Notes: generated by a model from the letters alone, not told the origin. A stretch of DNA of 64,000 bases from Nitrobacter sp051535235 (GCF_051535235.1 NZ_JBPPLZ010000001.1:447911-511910), one strand, 5' to 3'; shown: positions 9,265 to 16,927, counted from the stretch's first letter. Translations and numbers: made by a program.

Positions 9265-9487
9265 ATGACGGACGAGCCTTCGATCTTGCCGTCCAATGAT
9301 TCGGCGGATGCGCGGAAGCCGCTGACGCCGGCGGCCCGGCGCGCTGGCCGAGGCGGAGGCCCGCCGTGCCGCCTCGCAAGCCGCTGCCGGACCAAAAGAG
9401 AATCCGAAAGAAATTCAGGGACCGAAAGGCCCCGAGCCCACGCGGTTCGGCGATTGGGAACGAAACGGAATCGCATCGGACTTCTAA
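9265..9487 (+). pseudogene. DUF1674 / SDHAF4-like small protein, frameshifted
   Basis: This locus encodes the C-terminal signature of DUF1674 (succinate dehydrogenase assembly factor 4 family) but in two frames. Reading from the ATG at 9265, which has AGGAGG eight bases upstream, frame one gives the start through KPLTPAARR. The following ALAEAEARRAASQAA and the diagnostic GPEPTRFGDWERNGIASDF with its stop at 9485-9487 lie in the next frame. The shift falls in the CGGCGCGC tract at about 9337-9344 and is explained by loss of one CG pair from a longer run. Restored, the protein would be 74 residues, normal for the family. A sequencing error at a GC dinucleotide run is an alternative to a true mutation. 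The gene commonly sits beside rsmB in this group. Confidence 0.8.
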
Positions 9488-9571
9488 GCTGGCTATTTTC
9501 TTAGCGGATCATTTTCCGCCTCGATGCTTTTCCAGCTTGCAGTTTGGTCCGACTCGGGCTACTTTAGGAAT

Positions 9572-10156
9572 ATGTACCCATATAGCAGAATAAATACATC
9601 GCTTGGGACGCGGTGGCGTGGCCGCCTCTCGCCGATTCTGCCCTGGATTTTCACTTTGGGCGTGGTGGCGGGCACCATGCTGCCGATCCGGAACTGGGTG
9701 CATTGGCCGCCGCCGGTCCTTAACCAGACGTCGCTGCCGTCCCCGTCCGACACGCGTGCGATCTGGGCGCGCGCCGCCGATTCCGGAGCGCGGCACCAGG
9801 TCGAGGTCGTCAGGACCATCGACGGCGACACCTTCGAGGCGCTGGTTCATCTGTGGCCCGGTCTCGACATGACGACGCGAGTGCGGCTGCGCGGCATCGA
9901 CGCCGCGGAAATGAAGGCCGCCTGCGCCGAGGAACGGCGGCTCGCGCAGGCCGCGAGCAACCGGTTGCGCGATCTGCTCAGTGAGGGTGGTGTCACCATC
10001 GCCAATATCGGGCCCGATAAATATAACGGGCGCGTCCTTGCCGATGCAGCCACGGCGCGAACGCCCGATGTTTCTGCGGCAATGCTGGCGGGCGGTTACG
10101 CCCGCGCCTATCACGGCGGTCATCGCGGAAGCTGGTGCGACGGCGCGAGGCGGTAA
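9572..10156 (+). CDS. thermonuclease (SNase) family protein, membrane-anchored or secreted
   Basis: A 194-residue protein with an N-terminal hydrophobic segment (LPWIFTLGVVAGTMLP, about residues 22-37) and a staphylococcal-nuclease fold domain from about residue 72. Family motifs are VEVVRTIDGDTFEALV (the IDGDT calcium/DNA strand), VRLRGIDAAEMKA, and IGPDKYNGRVLADA followed by GYARAYHGGHRGSWC. The Arg of RLRGID, the Glu of AAEMKA and the Arg of GRVLAD match the catalytic Arg-Glu-Arg arrangement by position. It may be an exported nuclease, though many alphaproteobacterial relatives are uncharacterised. Start ATG with AGGAA upstream; an in-frame ATG at 9524 is less likely. It converges on the L,D-transpeptidase gene with a 48-base gap. 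Confidence 0.8.
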   Translation: MYPYSRINTSLGTRWRGRLSPILPWIFTLGVVAGTMLPIRNWVHWPPPVLNQTSLPSPSDTRAIWARAADSGARHQVEVVRTIDGDTFEALVHLWPGLDMTTRVRLRGIDAAEMKAACAEERRLAQAASNRLRDLLSEGGVTIANIGPDKYNGRVLADAATARTPDVSAAMLAGGYARAYHGGHRGSWCDGARR

Positions 10157-10204
10157 GCTTTACGGTCTGTCGACGGTCTTGGCGCTTACGGTCGCCACTC
10201 CCGG

Positions 10205-10723
10205 TCAGCGCTGCGTCACCACCACCGGCGTTCCGATCGAAACGCGTCGATAGAGGTCGTTGATGTCGTCGTTGTACATGCGGATGCAGCCGTATGACAC
10301 GAAATGACCGACCGACTGCGGCCGGTTGGTGCCGTGAATGGCGTATTGGCCGCCGCCGGACAGCGTCATCGCCGCGACGCCCATCGGATTCGACGGCGAG
10401 CCTCCCGCAATCACGTCCGGAATATTCGGGTGATCGCGCTTCACGTCCGCCGGGGGCGCCCATGCCGGATCGCGATATTTGCCTTCGATGTGAGCGGTGC
10501 CCGCCCATTGCTTGCCGGCCTTGCCGACGCCGACAGGATAACGGATCGCGCGATCGGAATCGACGATCAGGTAGAGCCGCCGCTCATCGGTCTTCACCAC
10601 GATGGTGCCTGGCGCGTAATCACCGCGGTAGCTCACCACATCCGGTCGCGCCTCGGCCGGCGCGATAATCAGCAAGCTCGCTCCGATCGTGGCGGCCAAC
10701 GCCACCGCAGCCCTTGTCGACAT
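10205..10723 (-). CDS. L,D-transpeptidase (YkuD domain)
   Basis: A 172-residue exported protein: signal peptide MSTRAAVALAATIGASLL to about residue 25 (PAEA), then a YkuD catalytic domain. The fold starts at GTIVVKTDERRLYLIV and contains the full active-site motif IHGTN then SVGHFVSYGCIRMYNDD, with catalytic Cys in GCIR. Such enzymes form 3-3 peptidoglycan cross-links or attach proteins to the cell wall in the periplasm. Domain length is normal with no extra binding domain. Start chosen at the ATG with GGAG seven bases upstream; the longer reading from 10774 has no signal-peptide logic. Confidence 0.92.
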   Translation of the reverse strand: MSTRAAVALAATIGASLLIIAPAEARPDVVSYRGDYAPGTIVVKTDERRLYLIVDSDRAIRYPVGVGKAGKQWAGTAHIEGKYRDPAWAPPADVKRDHPNIPDVIAGGSPSNPMGVAAMTLSGGGQYAIHGTNRPQSVGHFVSYGCIRMYNDDINDLYRRVSIGTPVVVTQR

Positions 10724-11148
10724 TCCTTTGCTCCAAAGCTGCGCCGCAGCCGTGTCCGTCAACCGGAATCGCACGCGCCATTCGTCGGCGCGTCGTCACC
10801 GGCGACTCGAATGGCGGTGCCTCGGCATTCAAATAAAATTGCCTCAACAAAGTAAATGACCGGAAAACAACACCGGAACGCAGAAGCGTTGCCCGAGAGC
10901 CGACGCCAGTGCAGCCGGTCATCCGTTCGAAAGCACCTGAGCGCGAACCCGCCGGTGAGGTGGGGGGGCAGTCACCGGCGGGCCGGGAATGGACGGGAGA
11001 ACCTCTGGGGAAGGTCCGTCCAGCCGGTTAATGTGGGCGAATGACAAGGCGTTCCGGACGATACAAAAAAAACCCGCCGGTTTCGGCGGGTCGCTTTTTT
11101 CCGGTTTCCGGATCCTCCGACGGTCTCCGGCCGGGATCGCGAAGACCG
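10724..11148. other. intergenic gap between the L,D-transpeptidase start and the lysK end
   Basis: No convincing gene in these 425 bases. A 62-codon plus-strand reading frame (10856-11044) has an unremarkable, arginine-rich translation and no clear ribosome site, and I do not accept it. The only defined element is the hairpin terminator at 11065-11100. The promoter of the transpeptidase gene should lie just right of 10723. Confidence 0.6.
11065..11100. terminator. bidirectional intrinsic terminator
   Basis: GC-rich arms ACCCGCCG and CGGCGGGT close on a short TTT loop, with an A-run on the left and a TTTTTT run on the right. It can therefore stop transcripts from either side. On the minus strand it lies 49 bases after the lysK stop and is well placed to end that transcript. 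Confidence 0.85.
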
Positions 11149-12780
11149 TCATCCCGCCCGCGCCAGCGCGCCGTCGATCATCGCGATGGCATTCTGCAAG
11201 CCATAGACCGCGACGAACGAACCGAAGCGCGGTCCCTTCTCCTGTCCGAGCAGCACCTGATAGAGCATGTTGAACCAGTCCAGCGAGACGCCGGGGCGGC
11301 CGTCCTTGGCCAGCTTCTTGTGGTTGAGAAAGGGTTCGCGCCGGCCGATCTCATAGACCACGTTCTGAATGTCTTCGGCCGAGGCATCTTCGGGCAATTG
11401 CGACAGCGCATCGCGCAGGTCCTGCAGCGCGGCGCGCTCGCTTCCCGTCGGCTCGCGGAATTTTTTCGCCGGCGCCACGAAGTCGCGGTAATAGTTGATG
11501 GCGTAGCCGACCAGCGCATCGAGCTTCGGATGGGTCTGCGGCGTGACGCCGGGACGATAGCGGCCGATGAAGCCCCACAGGGTTTCGGCATTCTCCGCAT
11601 TCGATGACGACACCAGCGTCAGCAGCAACTGGAACGTGACCGGCATGTCGGCCTCGGGCGGCCGGCCGGCATGAATGTGCCAGACCGGGTTGGCGAGCTG
11701 CTGCCTTGGGTCCTGATGCGGATAGCCTTCCAGGAACTGCTGGTAGTCGTCGACGTTGCGCGGGATCACGTCGAAATGCAGCCGCTTCGCCGCTTTCGGT
11801 TCGCGGTACATGAACAGCGACAGCGATTCCGGCGAGGCGTAGCGCAGCCATTCGTCGATGGTCAGGCCGTTTCCCTTCGACTTGGAAATCTTCTGGCCCT
11901 TGTCGTCGAGGAACAGTTCGTAGTTGAAGCCTTCCGGCGGCGTGCCGCCGAGCGCGGAACAGATCTTGCCCGACAGCTTGACCGAATCGATCAGGTCCTT
12001 GCCCGCCATTTCATAATCAACCCCGAGAGCGGTCCAGCGCATCGCCCAGTCCGGCTTCCACTGCAATTTGCAGTGTCCGCCGGTGACGGGAACCGTGACG
12101 CGCTCGTTGGTTTCGGGATCGTCATAGGAGACGGTGCCGGCTTTCGCGTCGTGCGCCACGATCGGCACCTGCAGCACCACGCCGGTGCGCGGGCAAATGG
12201 GCAGGAACGGCGAATAGCTCGCGGCGCGTTCCTCGCGCAAGCTGGGCAGCATGATCGCCATCACCCTGTCGATATTTTCGAGCACCTTCAGAAGCGTGGC
12301 GTCGAAACGGCCCGAGGTGTAGTAGGCGGTCGAACTGGCGAATTCGTAGTCGAAGCCGAAGGTGTCGAGGAAGGCGCGCAGGCGCGCATTGTTGTGTTCG
12401 CCGAAGCTGTCATGCGTGCCGAAGGGGTCGCGGACCTGCGTCAAAGGCTTGCCGAGATCCTGCGCCAGCAGCTCCTTGTTGGGCACATTGTCCGGCACCT
12501 TGCGCAGGCCGTCCATGTCGTCGGAAAACGCCAGCAGCCGCGTCCTGATCCGGTCTTCGGTCAGCACCCGGAAGGCGTGACGCACCATGGTGGTGCGCGC
12601 GACCTCGCCGAAAGTGCCGATATGCGGCAGCCCGGAGGGACCGTAGCCGGTCTCGAACAGCACCTCGTCCTTCGGTGTCTTCTTCAGGCGCGCGACGATC
12701 TGCTTCGCCTGCTCGAACGGCCACGCATTGGATTGTTCGGCGAGGCCGCGCAGATCGCTCGCTGATATAACGTCTGACAT
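11149..12780 (-). CDS. lysK: lysyl-tRNA synthetase, class I
   Basis: A 543-residue class I LysRS, the archaeal-type enzyme that replaces the class II LysS in many alphaproteobacteria. The HIGH-type signature is in TGYGPSGLPHIGTFGEVART (about residues 44-63) and the KMSKS loop reads KISKSKGNGL (about residue 290). The C-terminal helical anticodon-binding region is complete. It charges tRNA-Lys with lysine using ATP in the cytoplasm. Starts at ATG; 45 bases lie between it and the upstream binding-protein gene, so the two may share a transcript, although the functions are unrelated. Ends before a strong hairpin terminator. Confidence 0.96.
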   Translation of the reverse strand: MSDVISASDLRGLAEQSNAWPFEQAKQIVARLKKTPKDEVLFETGYGPSGLPHIGTFGEVARTTMVRHAFRVLTEDRIRTRLLAFSDDMDGLRKVPDNVPNKELLAQDLGKPLTQVRDPFGTHDSFGEHNNARLRAFLDTFGFDYEFASSTAYYTSGRFDATLLKVLENIDRVMAIMLPSLREERAASYSPFLPICPRTGVVLQVPIVAHDAKAGTVSYDDPETNERVTVPVTGGHCKLQWKPDWAMRWTALGVDYEMAGKDLIDSVKLSGKICSALGGTPPEGFNYELFLDDKGQKISKSKGNGLTIDEWLRYASPESLSLFMYREPKAAKRLHFDVIPRNVDDYQQFLEGYPHQDPRQQLANPVWHIHAGRPPEADMPVTFQLLLTLVSSSNAENAETLWGFIGRYRPGVTPQTHPKLDALVGYAINYYRDFVAPAKKFREPTGSERAALQDLRDALSQLPEDASAEDIQNVVYEIGRREPFLNHKKLAKDGRPGVSLDWFNMLYQVLLGQEKGPRFGSFVAVYGLQNAIAMIDGALARAG

Positions 12781-12825
12781 TCCATTCTCCGGGCACGCGG
12801 CATCATCCGCTGCGCCACATCAGGT

Positions 12826-13761
12826 TTAAAACGGGCTGACGGAAAAATACCGCAGCCACAGGTCGGTGTAGCGGCCTTTTTCCCAGATCCGGAACAGCGC
12901 CCAGTTCAGCGCCTGGCGCAGCACGTCGTTGCCCTTCTTCACCGCGATGCCGACGCCTTCGCCGAAATAGCGGCTCTCGACGAACGGGCCGCCGCTGAAC
13001 GCGCAGCAGCCTTCCGAATCGGTGCCATTGATCCAGAACGCCAGTCCGATGGCGTCGCCGAAGATGAAGTCGACCTCGCCCTTCCGCAGCGCCTGCCGCA
13101 GCGCCTCGTCATTCGGATAGGCATGCAGTTCGGCGTCGGTGAAGAAAGCCTTGAGATAGGCCTCGTGCGCGGAGCCTGCGATCACGCCGACCTTCTTGCC
13201 CTCGAGATATTCCGGGCGCACCTCGGGTATCACGGCGTCGCGCCGCGACACGAATCGCGCCGGCGGCCGATAGTACGGATCGGTGAAGTCCACCCGCTTC
13301 CGCAACTCCGGCGTCACCGCCAGCGATGCGATGATGGCGTCGCCGCGGTTGCTGGTGAGTGCGTCCACCAGCGTCTCGAAGCGCCGCATCTGGATCGTGC
13401 AGGTGACCTTGATCTCGTCGCAAAGGGCGCGCGCCAGGTCGACATTGAAGCCGGCCGGATTGCCGTCGGGGCCGGTGAAGTTGAAGGGCGGATAGTCGGT
13501 CTCGGTCAGAAAGCGAATCACGCTCAGGCGGGACAGTTCGGGCCGGTCCGGACGGCGACGCGGATCCCAGAAGCCCGGCACCGCCTGCGGCGCGACGGCC
13601 GAGGTCTTCGCCGCGGCGGTCGTTGCCGCCGCTTGCGCGCGCGCGCCGTCCGTCGCCGCGCCTGAAATCAGGAGCGCGCAAGCGACCAGCAGGCAACCCA
13701 GCGTCGTCGCGCGGCTGCGCATCAATCTTTCGTTGGCGGAGACGGTAATATGTGGTTGCAT
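12826..13761 (-). CDS. periplasmic solute-binding protein, amino-acid (family 3) type
   Basis: A 311-residue exported protein. A signal peptide is present (hydrophobic CLLVACALLISGAA after a basic stretch, cleaved near ARAQA), then an alanine-rich linker, then an SBP family 3 domain from about residue 80. Typical segments are LTETDYPPFNFTGPDGNPAG, FNVDLARALCDEI, ASLAVTPELRKRVDFTDPYY, GKKVGVIAGSAHEAYLKAFF and GDAIGLAFWI. Such proteins deliver polar amino acids to an ABC permease, but no permease or ATPase gene is adjacent, so it may be an orphan or serve a signalling role. The ligand cannot be told from sequence. An in-frame ATG at 13722 is an alternative start. Confidence 0.82.
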   Translation of the reverse strand: MQPHITVSANERLMRSRATTLGCLLVACALLISGAATDGARAQAAATTAAAKTSAVAPQAVPGFWDPRRRPDRPELSRLSVIRFLTETDYPPFNFTGPDGNPAGFNVDLARALCDEIKVTCTIQMRRFETLVDALTSNRGDAIIASLAVTPELRKRVDFTDPYYRPPARFVSRRDAVIPEVRPEYLEGKKVGVIAGSAHEAYLKAFFTDAELHAYPNDEALRQALRKGEVDFIFGDAIGLAFWINGTDSEGCCAFSGGPFVESRYFGEGVGIAVKKGNDVLRQALNWALFRIWEKGRYTDLWLRYFSVSPF

Positions 13762-13781
13762 CGAGCGGGGCTTTTCGTCAG

Positions 13782-14567
13782 TCAGACATCGATCGCTCCG
13801 ATGTATACGGCCTTGACGACGGCGTGCAGCTTGTTGCTAGCGCCCAGCTTTCGTTTCGCATTTTCGATGTGGGTTTGGACAGTGTCTGTCGAGATTGAAA
13901 GGATATCCGAAGTTTCTTCCATGGTCTTCCCGCGCGCTGCCCAAGACAAAACGTCGCGCTCTCTATCTGTTAATGTCACTTCGAATAAAGGACGTCCTGC
14001 GTCGTCAGCGAACCGCATTCGTGATTTCATACGATCCGCCAACAAATCGACAGCACGTTGTAAGAAGTAGATTGCCACAACATGAAGCTCATGCCGCTTC
14101 TGTGATAGAAGGAATTGTAGTTTTTGCACTGGATCGCGCCAGAAGAGGACGCATAGCGTTAAATTTGGGCGGCCAAGCGGATCGGCATAGTGGAAAGGAA
14201 TAACAAATCCATCAGTGAAGCCATGATCCCGTGCCGCCTCCATGGTTTTTATAGCGCCGGGTTTACGACGACCGACCCGGTCGGGCAATTTCACTTTCCC
14301 CCAAGTGAAGGGAAGATTTCGTCGCCGTACCACAGGCAGCATCGGGTCAACGTGCACAAAGTTATTTTGCCGATATTCCCGCTCCCACGCCTGGCTAACA
14401 GTTCCCAGCGATAAAGGGTTGTCGATATCGGGCTGGCCGGCATCCAAAAAGTTGAATTCCGCGAAACCAAAATCCTCAATGATAGCCTGAAATCTCGCCA
14501 TGAGATCGCTCACGGCGTTGCAGGTCTCAATTTCCCCAATGACGTTTTCTACGTCCATCTCAAACAT
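13782..14567 (-). CDS. luxR: LuxR-family quorum-sensing transcriptional regulator
   Basis: A 261-residue regulator with both LuxR domains. The autoinducer-binding domain (about residues 15-165) keeps the family ligand-pocket residues: Trp and Tyr in AWEREYRQNNF, Asp in HVDPMLP, Trp in LPFTWGK and Gly in DHGFTDGFVIPFH. The C-terminal GerE-type helix-turn-helix (about 195-255) contains LTDRERDVLSWAARGKTMEE and ISTDTVQTHIENAKRKLGAS. It should bind an acyl-homoserine lactone and then DNA. It is divergent from luxI, with 72 bases between starts that hold two short dyads. G+C is visibly lower than in flanking genes, which supports acquisition by transfer as a block with luxI and the P450. Start at MFEMDVEN; a second ATG lies three codons on. 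Confidence 0.95.
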   Translation of the reverse strand: MFEMDVENVIGEIETCNAVSDLMARFQAIIEDFGFAEFNFLDAGQPDIDNPLSLGTVSQAWEREYRQNNFVHVDPMLPVVRRRNLPFTWGKVKLPDRVGRRKPGAIKTMEAARDHGFTDGFVIPFHYADPLGRPNLTLCVLFWRDPVQKLQFLLSQKRHELHVVAIYFLQRAVDLLADRMKSRMRFADDAGRPLFEVTLTDRERDVLSWAARGKTMEETSDILSISTDTVQTHIENAKRKLGASNKLHAVVKAVYIGAIDV

Positions 14568-14600
14568 CCCGCATTTACGGGATACCAGTTCCCTTTGAAC
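14566..14600. promoter_or_regulatory. candidate LuxR operator dyads between luxR and luxI
   Basis: Two inverted repeats sit in the divergent spacer. ATCCCG-N6-CGGGAT occupies 14566-14583 and overlaps the luxR start codon. GTTC-N5-GAAC occupies 14588-14600, about 40 bases before the luxI ATG. Their 13-18 base size and position fit a lux-box-like site for autoregulation, but neither matches the classical ACCTGT...ACAGGT box, so assignment is by position and symmetry only. Confidence 0.35.
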
Positions 14601-14639
14601 ACTAGCAGATATTCCCCCGGGGAAAAGGGGGAGGGAAGG

Positions 14640-15284
14640 ATGAGATGCAATGCAGTATTTGGCCGGGAGGCCGATCTTGGCGGGGCTTTAGCAATCGACC
14701 TGATGAGATTTCGCAAGCGTCTTTTCGTTGATCAGTTTGGATGGAATTTGTCGGTCGCCGGCGATTGTGAACGCGACCAATTCGATAACCATCACGCTAT
14801 CTACTGCGCGTTGTTCTGCGATGATGTGTTGGCCGGAATGTTTCGGTTGGTCCGGACGGACAACCCTTATCTGTCCCGCGTCGTGTTCCCGAACCTTGCT
14901 CAACTGGGCAGCTATCCGGTGCGCTTAGATGTGTGGGAGGTCAGTCGTTTCGGTGTGATGCATCCAAATTTGCGCATTGCATCAGCGGCCAATCACGCAC
15001 TGATGATTTATTTTGCTCTCCGTTTGGACGTGCGGGCACTCGTTGGTGTCACCGACGTTCGATATGAACGCGCCCTTCGCCACCTGGGCATCAACACGCG
15101 GCGCTACGGCCATCCCGCCACAGTTGGCATCGATCACGCAGGCAATCCAATCCAGGCCGTAGCCGGCGAAATATTACTTTCGCAGCAGAGCAATGCAAAA
15201 ATCCAATATTTCATCGACCTCGCGGAGCGGATGGACATTCAAGATGCCTCACATGTTTTCGGATATCAGCGCGTTTCGGCGTGA
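14640..15284 (+). CDS. luxI: acyl-homoserine-lactone synthase (LuxI family)
   Basis: A 214-residue autoinducer synthase that couples an acyl chain to SAM to give an N-acyl-homoserine lactone. The invariant LuxI residues are all visible: Arg/Phe/Trp in RKRLFVDQFGW (about residues 22-32), Glu and Asp in CERDQFDNHHAIY, Arg in GMFRLVRT, and Glu/Ser/Arg in VWEVSRFGV (about residues 99-107). Start chosen at the ATG directly preceded by GGGAGGGAAGG, an unusually strong ribosome site; a TTG at 14595 is in frame but unsupported. The P450 gene begins inside its last 40 bases. The acyl group cannot be read from sequence; the pocket could take a fatty or an aryl chain. Confidence 0.96.
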   Translation: MRCNAVFGREADLGGALAIDLMRFRKRLFVDQFGWNLSVAGDCERDQFDNHHAIYCALFCDDVLAGMFRLVRTDNPYLSRVVFPNLAQLGSYPVRLDVWEVSRFGVMHPNLRIASAANHALMIYFALRLDVRALVGVTDVRYERALRHLGINTRRYGHPATVGIDHAGNPIQAVAGEILLSQQSNAKIQYFIDLAERMDIQDASHVFGYQRVSA

Positions 15285-16542
15285 CCCACTTACGTTATTT
15301 CGAGATGTCGGTGAACAAGCGACGGCACCTCTAGTCAAGTTGAATCTCGGTCCTAGGCCGGTTTATCTGGTGACCGATCCGGGTCTGATTAAACCAATCT
15401 TCACGGCTACGGAACAGCGGATTGACAAGGGTTGGCTCGTTAAAAAGATGAGTGCCATCATCGGGAAAAATTCGTTGACGATGAGTGGTCCGCTACATCA
15501 AGCACGCCGTGCGGCCATTCACGCGCAACTCTCACGCGGCGTTTCTTCAAGCTACGTCCCATCGATTACAGCGATTATACGAGAAGCTATAGTGAAAATG
15601 GTCGCTGTTGAGTCGTTTGAGGCTCACCAAACTATGTCAGCCTTAGCCTTACGAGTTATCTGCGATACGCTTTTTGGTCGCGGCGCTCTTTCTAGCGGTG
15701 ATGAGGCGGCATTAATCAATGCGATTAAACTGGTTGAAGATGATCTTGCTGGCCGGATGTTTCAGGTTCTGCCTGACCTGCCATGGACGGCGATAAAGAA
15801 ACGCCAACGGATGAAGACTAGTCGGAAGATTATGCTTGAAGTAGTTGAGCGAGCAAGGCGTCGTTCGCCCGGCGCGAGTATCCTGCAATCACTAAACAGT
15901 CTAAAACTTTCGAACACTGCTTTGCGGGATGAAGTTTTGCTGATTATGCTTGCTGGTCATCATACAACCGGTTCAGCGGCAGCCTGGCTCCTGTATCATC
16001 TAGCGACCACACCTAGCCTTGCTGCAAAGCTGGCCGAGGAGGCTGCGATAGTCACCGATGTGCAAGGTGACATTAGCCCTGTAATGCTGAACCGGGCGAA
16101 GATTAGTCGCGCCACCGCCTTTGAGATACTGCGTCTGTACCCTTCAGCCTACTGGTATGCCCGCGAAACCAAACAATCCATGACGCTGGCCGGAATTAAG
16201 ATACGTACGGGAACTTCCTTGATTGTCAGTCCGTGGCATCTTCATCGCGACGGTCGTTATTGGATTGATCCTTTGAAGTTCGATCTTAATCGCGCTCATT
16301 TAGCCAACAAAGCCTTCGTTCCGTTCGGCACTGGCCCAAGAGCGTGTGTGGGGTTAGGGCTTGCAATGATGGAGTTACAAATCCTTGCGCTTCAAGTTGC
16401 ATCGAGCTGCGAGCTTATCATTAAGTCTGCTACGCCGCTGCCAAATCCGAAGCCATCGATTACCCTAGTTCCTCCGGCGATTGAGATAGGCGCACTTCCA
16501 CATGGTGCAGGCAACCAACGATTATCTCGATTGATCGCTTAA
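15244..16542 (+). CDS. cytochrome P450 overlapping luxI
   Basis: A 432-residue soluble bacterial P450. The haem-thiolate loop FVPFGTGPRACVG (Cys about residue 373) matches FxxGxxxCxG. The K-helix ExxR is in FEILRLYP, and the I-helix reads AGHHTTGS, with His where most P450s have the acidic residue before the conserved Thr. It would use O2 and electrons from a ferredoxin system to hydroxylate, desaturate or otherwise oxidise a small substrate. No ferredoxin or reductase gene is adjacent. Start set at an ATG 41 bases inside luxI; in-frame ATGs at 15193 and 15253 are possible, and all three overlap or touch luxI, so translation is coupled. Sampled G+C is near 48 percent (29 of 60 in 15601-15660). 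The gene ends 21 bases inside the opposite small ORF. Confidence 0.93.
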   Translation: MPHMFSDISAFRRDPLTLFRDVGEQATAPLVKLNLGPRPVYLVTDPGLIKPIFTATEQRIDKGWLVKKMSAIIGKNSLTMSGPLHQARRAAIHAQLSRGVSSSYVPSITAIIREAIVKMVAVESFEAHQTMSALALRVICDTLFGRGALSSGDEAALINAIKLVEDDLAGRMFQVLPDLPWTAIKKRQRMKTSRKIMLEVVERARRRSPGASILQSLNSLKLSNTALRDEVLLIMLAGHHTTGSAAAWLLYHLATTPSLAAKLAEEAAIVTDVQGDISPVMLNRAKISRATAFEILRLYPSAYWYARETKQSMTLAGIKIRTGTSLIVSPWHLHRDGRYWIDPLKFDLNRAHLANKAFVPFGTGPRACVGLGLAMMELQILALQVASSCELIIKSATPLPNPKPSITLVPPAIEIGALPHGAGNQRLSRLIA

Positions 16543-16710
16543 CTTCTCAGCGAATTCTAAGATGCGCAGGCGATCTTCGGTTTTTAGCTTAACGAAGATC
16601 TTGATCAAGCGGAGGCCGGTGGCTGCTGGGCTTTCGGCCAAAGGGTCGCCATCATTCATCTGTGCGAAAACTTGATATAAGCCCTGCAGCATTTCTTCCT
16701 GATCATTCAT
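16522..16710 (-). CDS. small hypothetical protein, convergent with P450
   Basis: A 62-residue acidic, predicted mostly helical protein starting MNDQEEMLQGLYQVFAQM and continuing through GLRLIKIFVKLKTEDRLRIL. I recognise no family. Its 3' end overlaps the P450 gene by 21 bases on the opposite strand, and its start codon overlaps the start of the next plus-strand ORF in CATG. The longer reading from 16788 would bury the neighbour. The amphipathic helices suggest a protein-binding role, and being in a luxR-luxI block it could be a modulator, but nothing in the sequence proves that. Shares the low G+C of the block. Confidence 0.5.
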   Translation of the reverse strand: MNDQEEMLQGLYQVFAQMNDGDPLAESPAATGLRLIKIFVKLKTEDRLRILEFAEKLSDQSR

Positions 16711-16927
16711 GGCAATCTCGGGACTCAAAATGCAATCGCGCATTGATAAATTTGAGGCACTTGGCAGGGCTTTGGATGAGGCGTGCAAACTTGCACAGCA
16801 ACTCTATCTTGAACACCTTCCTTTCCTTCTGGAGATGGCCAAGCTCGAATTCTTTAGTGAGGTCGAGACGGACCTCACTATGAATGCACTACCTAGTGCA
16901 GGAGAGCATCATTCTGTGAAGAGCTAA
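16709..16927 (+). CDS. small hypothetical protein, divergent from the 62-residue ORF
   Basis: A 72-residue predicted helical protein (or 65 residues from an internal ATG at 16730, MQSRIDKFEALGRALDEACK). It is rich in Leu and Glu (QLYLEHLPFLLEMAKLEFF), suggesting a two-helix or coiled-coil fold. No known family is recognised. The upstream start shares its ATG bases with the opposite ORF, so if both are expressed each promoter must lie inside the other gene; the 16730 start would relieve this. It closes the AT-richer block, and its stop is 70 bases from the end of the SCO1 gene. Confidence 0.5.
   Translation: MAISGLKMQSRIDKFEALGRALDEACKLAQQLYLEHLPFLLEMAKLEFFSEVETDLTMNALPSAGEHHSVKS

Noticed and set aside
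10856..11044. 62-codon plus-strand frame
   Set aside because: No ribosome site, arginine-rich random-looking translation, no recognised pattern.
15244..16542. Naming the P450 CYP51 on the basis of AGHHTT
   Set aside because: The I-helix match alone is not enough; the haem loop and overall sequence do not clearly support a sterol demethylase.
16522..16927. TraM-like anti-activator identity for the small ORFs
   Set aside because: No resemblance to TraM could be seen beyond small size and helicity.
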